DNA of 6,942 nucleotides from Burkholderiales bacterium RIFCSPHIGHO2_12_FULL_61_11 (GTDB taxonomy: Bacteria; Pseudomonadota; Gammaproteobacteria; Burkholderiales; Burkholderiaceae_C): positions 1,826 to 8,767 of the forward strand of contig MERZ01000139.1 in the NCBI GenBank assembly GCA_001770785.1, read 5' to 3'. The position numbers and the translations under genes were made by a program. This document shows positions 5,503 to 6,942 of this stretch, piece after piece; the first letter of the stretch is position 1, and each line of letters starts with the position of its first letter. The notes beneath the pieces were generated by a model that was not told where the DNA came from, did no database searches, and saw only the letters and a program-made list of their open reading frames with translations.

Positions 5503-6651
5503 TCACCAGTCAGCGGACAGGCGGCCCGGATTGAAAATTCCGGCCGGGTCAAACTCGGCCTTGAGGCGGCGGTGGATCAAGTCCAGCGGCGGTTTCAATG
5601 GAGAAAATACCCCGGTTGCACCTGCGGAGACGGCGTCTCCTGCCACGAAAATAGTAGCGTGGCCACCGGCTTTCGTTGCCACGTCGCGCAGGCTAGCCGC
5701 CGCGTCCAGCGGTGCCCAAAGCCAGCGCAGGCCACCGTGCCACTCCACCAGTTGCGGCCACGGCAAGTCCAGCACCGGGGTGGTCTGGGCCACGCTCAGT
5801 CGCCACAGCACGCAGCCTGGAGCAAGGCGGGCAAAAAACGGCAGCGCCAGGTCACGGCAGGCCTGCCAGTCGGCGGCAGCCTGGGCGTTGGCCAGGCGCG
5901 TTCCGCCCGCCTGCGCAAGCATCCGGGCGCAGGCCGAATCCACCGCGGCGACGGCACCCCGCAGGCGCACGAACAACCGCTCGCGGGGGCGGCCATCGCT
6001 GTCGTCGCAGACCCAGCAGCTGGCGTTCAGCGGCAGGGGCTGCCCTCCCCAGCGGTGCAGCTGCGCCAGCGCCTGGCTCTGGGCCAGCTCGAACACCAGC
6101 GTGGCCTCGGCGGGTGCCACCGGAAGCACTTTGAGCGAGACTTCGGTGATGACGCCCAGCGTGCCCATGGCGCCCACCATCAAGCGCGACACGTCATAGC
6201 CCGCGACGTTTTTCATGACCTGCCCGCCAAAGGTGAGCAACTCGGCACGGCCATTGAGCAGCTGTGCGCCCAGCATGTAATCGCGCACACCGCCGACACT
6301 GGCCCGCGCCGGGCCGCTCAGACCGGCCGCGACCATGCCACCGACGGTGGCCTGGCCCGTGGCACCATGAAGTTGAAAATGCGGCGGTTCGAACGGCAGG
6401 CATTGGCCCTGGGAGGCCAGCAAGGCTTCCAGCTCGGCCAGCCTTGTTCCGGCGCGTGCCGTGACGACCAGCTCGCTGGGCTCGTAGCTGATGACGCCGG
6501 CATAGGGGCTCATGTCGAGGATTTCCCCGGTGAGGGCTTGCCCGTAAAAATCCTTGCTGCCGCCTCCACGCAGGCGCAGCGGCGTGCCCGTGGCGGCAGC
6601 GCTTTGCACCCGCTCGACGATAGAACTCATCACATCAGTGTCTGAAACCAT
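5503..6651 (-). CDS. glcE: Glycolate oxidase FAD-binding subunit GlcE
   Basis: The 382-residue protein is GlcE, the second flavin-domain subunit required for glycolate oxidase activity along with GlcD and GlcF. Family features are PLRLRGGGSKDFYG at 24-37, the FAD pyrophosphate region; LPFEPPHF at 85-92; ATVGGMVAAGLSGPARASVGGVRDYMLG at about 101-128; GGQVMKNVAGYDVSRLMVGAMGTLGVITE at about 142-170; and the C-terminal FSPLKPP with FDPAGIFNPGRLSADW. The length is normal. The start is uncertain: neither ATG 6649-6651 nor the second Met at residue 8 (6628-6630) has a clear Shine-Dalgarno site, and residues 1-7 look dispensable. The gene lies directly upstream of glcF. The gene further upstream is not glcD but an SMP-30-family gene in the same orientation, about 100 bp away, so glcE may have its own promoter in that gap. 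Confidence 0.95.
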   Translation of the reverse strand: MVSDTDVMSSIVERVQSAAATGTPLRLRGGGSKDFYGQALTGEILDMSPYAGVISYEPSELVVTARAGTRLAELEALLASQGQCLPFEPPHFQLHGATGQATVGGMVAAGLSGPARASVGGVRDYMLGAQLLNGRAELLTFGGQVMKNVAGYDVSRLMVGAMGTLGVITEVSLKVLPVAPAEATLVFELAQSQALAQLHRWGGQPLPLNASCWVCDDSDGRPRERLFVRLRGAVAAVDSACARMLAQAGGTRLANAQAAADWQACRDLALPFFARLAPGCVLWRLSVAQTTPVLDLPWPQLVEWHGGLRWLWAPLDAAASLRDVATKAGGHATIFVAGDAVSAGATGVFSPLKPPLDLIHRRLKAEFDPAGIFNPGRLSADW

Positions 6652-6752
6652 GGAATGAATGGTAAGGGCCCCCGGCGTTCCTGGTGTTGATTTTTTTGAA
6701 CGGGGCCTGTTCGGTTTTTTGCGGCAAGCCGTTCCAGGAAGCGGCCGATCGC
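6652..6752. other. Intergenic region with T-tracts and an inverted repeat upstream of glcE
   Basis: This 101-bp gap separates the SMP-30-family gene from glcE, both on the minus strand. On the plus strand it carries T7 at 6691-6697, a weak hairpin GAACG, GGGCC, TGTTC (6698-6712) and T6 at 6715-6720. This resembles an intrinsic terminator, but it faces the plus strand, against both flanking genes. Outer arms TTCCTGG (6678-6684) and CCAGGAA (6734-6740) are exact complements. No convincing minus-strand promoter or terminator is visible. Confidence 0.35.
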
Positions 6753-6942
6753 TCAGTCTTGAAAGAAATTCACCGGCAGACCGGGCACATCGACCCGCAT
6801 CGAGAACACGTAGCCCGAGTGGGGATAGGTCTTCAATTCCGCCGCTGGGCGGCCGTGGCGTGCGCTGGTGAGGTACAGCGTTTTCAGGTCATCTCCGCCA
6901 AAGCACGGCATGGTCGGGCACTGGGCGGGCACCGCCATGTCG
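6753..6942 (-). CDS. SMP-30/gluconolactonase/LRE-family protein, C-terminal fragment
   Basis: The last 62 or so residues of a protein that begins beyond the window end at TGA 6753-6755. The segment VPAQCPTMPCFGGDDLKTLYLTSAR is the signature near the C-terminus of SMP-30/gluconolaconase-type six-bladed propellers, which usually hydrolyse sugar lactones with a bound divalent metal. The tail HSGYVFSMRVDVPGLPVNFF also fits, since these proteins usually finish with G-x-x-F-x-x-x-x-x-x-x-GLP. The substrate cannot be told from this portion; metal ligands lie upstream of it. The gene has the same direction as glcE and glcF and precedes them by about 100 bp. The frame stays open to the window edge; a Met at 6936-6938 is internal, not the start. 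Confidence 0.85.
   Translation of the reverse strand, partial: DMAVPAQCPTMPCFGGDDLKTLYLTSARHGRPAAELKTYPHSGYVFSMRVDVPGLPVNFFQD

Noticed and set aside
5470..6645. Long open frame of 391 codons antisense to glcE
   Set aside because: It mirrors a clear glcE gene almost exactly, has a low-complexity Gly/Arg/Gln/His-rich translation and no recognisable domain. Long antisense frames are expected in GC-rich genes.
1..6942. Defence system, CRISPR array, mobile element or phage genes
   Set aside because: No spaced repeats, transposase, integrase, nuclease or reverse transcriptase was recognised, and every large frame is explained by metabolic, transport or regulatory families.

Overview
The window (6942 bp, GC-rich except for one AT-rich promoter stretch) looks like chromosome of a betaproteobacterium, most likely Burkholderiales and plausibly Comamonadaceae. 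The reasons are a Bug-type (tripartite tricarboxylate transporter) periplasmic receptor, GlcE/GlcF proteins of the type common in that group, and strong G/C at third codon positions. The assignment is by recognition of protein style only. I see no rRNA, tRNA, CRISPR array, insertion sequence, phage gene or known defence system.

Layout. Bases 1-166 hold the end of a DMT/EamA-type membrane transporter (+). It is followed 36 bp later by a glutathione peroxidase (+), whose expected start position reads ACG instead of ATG. A convergent junction of about 65 bp follows. Next comes a minus-strand pair: an arylsulfatase-type sulfatase (1819-3141) and, downstream of it, a Bug/TctC-type solute receptor (760-1746). 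A LysR-type regulator (3250-4169) is divergent to this pair and carries a frameshift near 3900. The 108-bp divergent intergenic region is AT-rich and holds a plausible pair of overlapping promoters plus a dyad of the LysR T-N11-A type. A second convergent junction (4170-4248) separates the regulator from glcF and glcE, the iron-sulfur and accessory FAD-domain subunits of glycolate oxidase. Upstream of glcE, in the same direction, is the C-terminal end of an SMP-30/gluconolactonase-family protein that runs off the window.

How the genes may work together. The LysR regulator, cytoplasmic sulfatase and periplasmic receptor form a compact candidate cassette for taking up and desulfating an unknown organic sulfate ester, probably one carrying a carboxylate. 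This is inference from gene content and arrangement. The receptor lacks visible TctA/TctB membrane partners, the sulfatase has a Gly-to-Met change next to its formylglycine motif, and the regulator is broken as read. GlcE and GlcF oxidise glycolate to glyoxylate together with GlcD, which is not in the window. GPx is an unrelated peroxide-defence gene.

The missing GPx start codon and the LysR frameshift could be real mutations or sequence errors. Resequencing or comparison with close relatives would decide.
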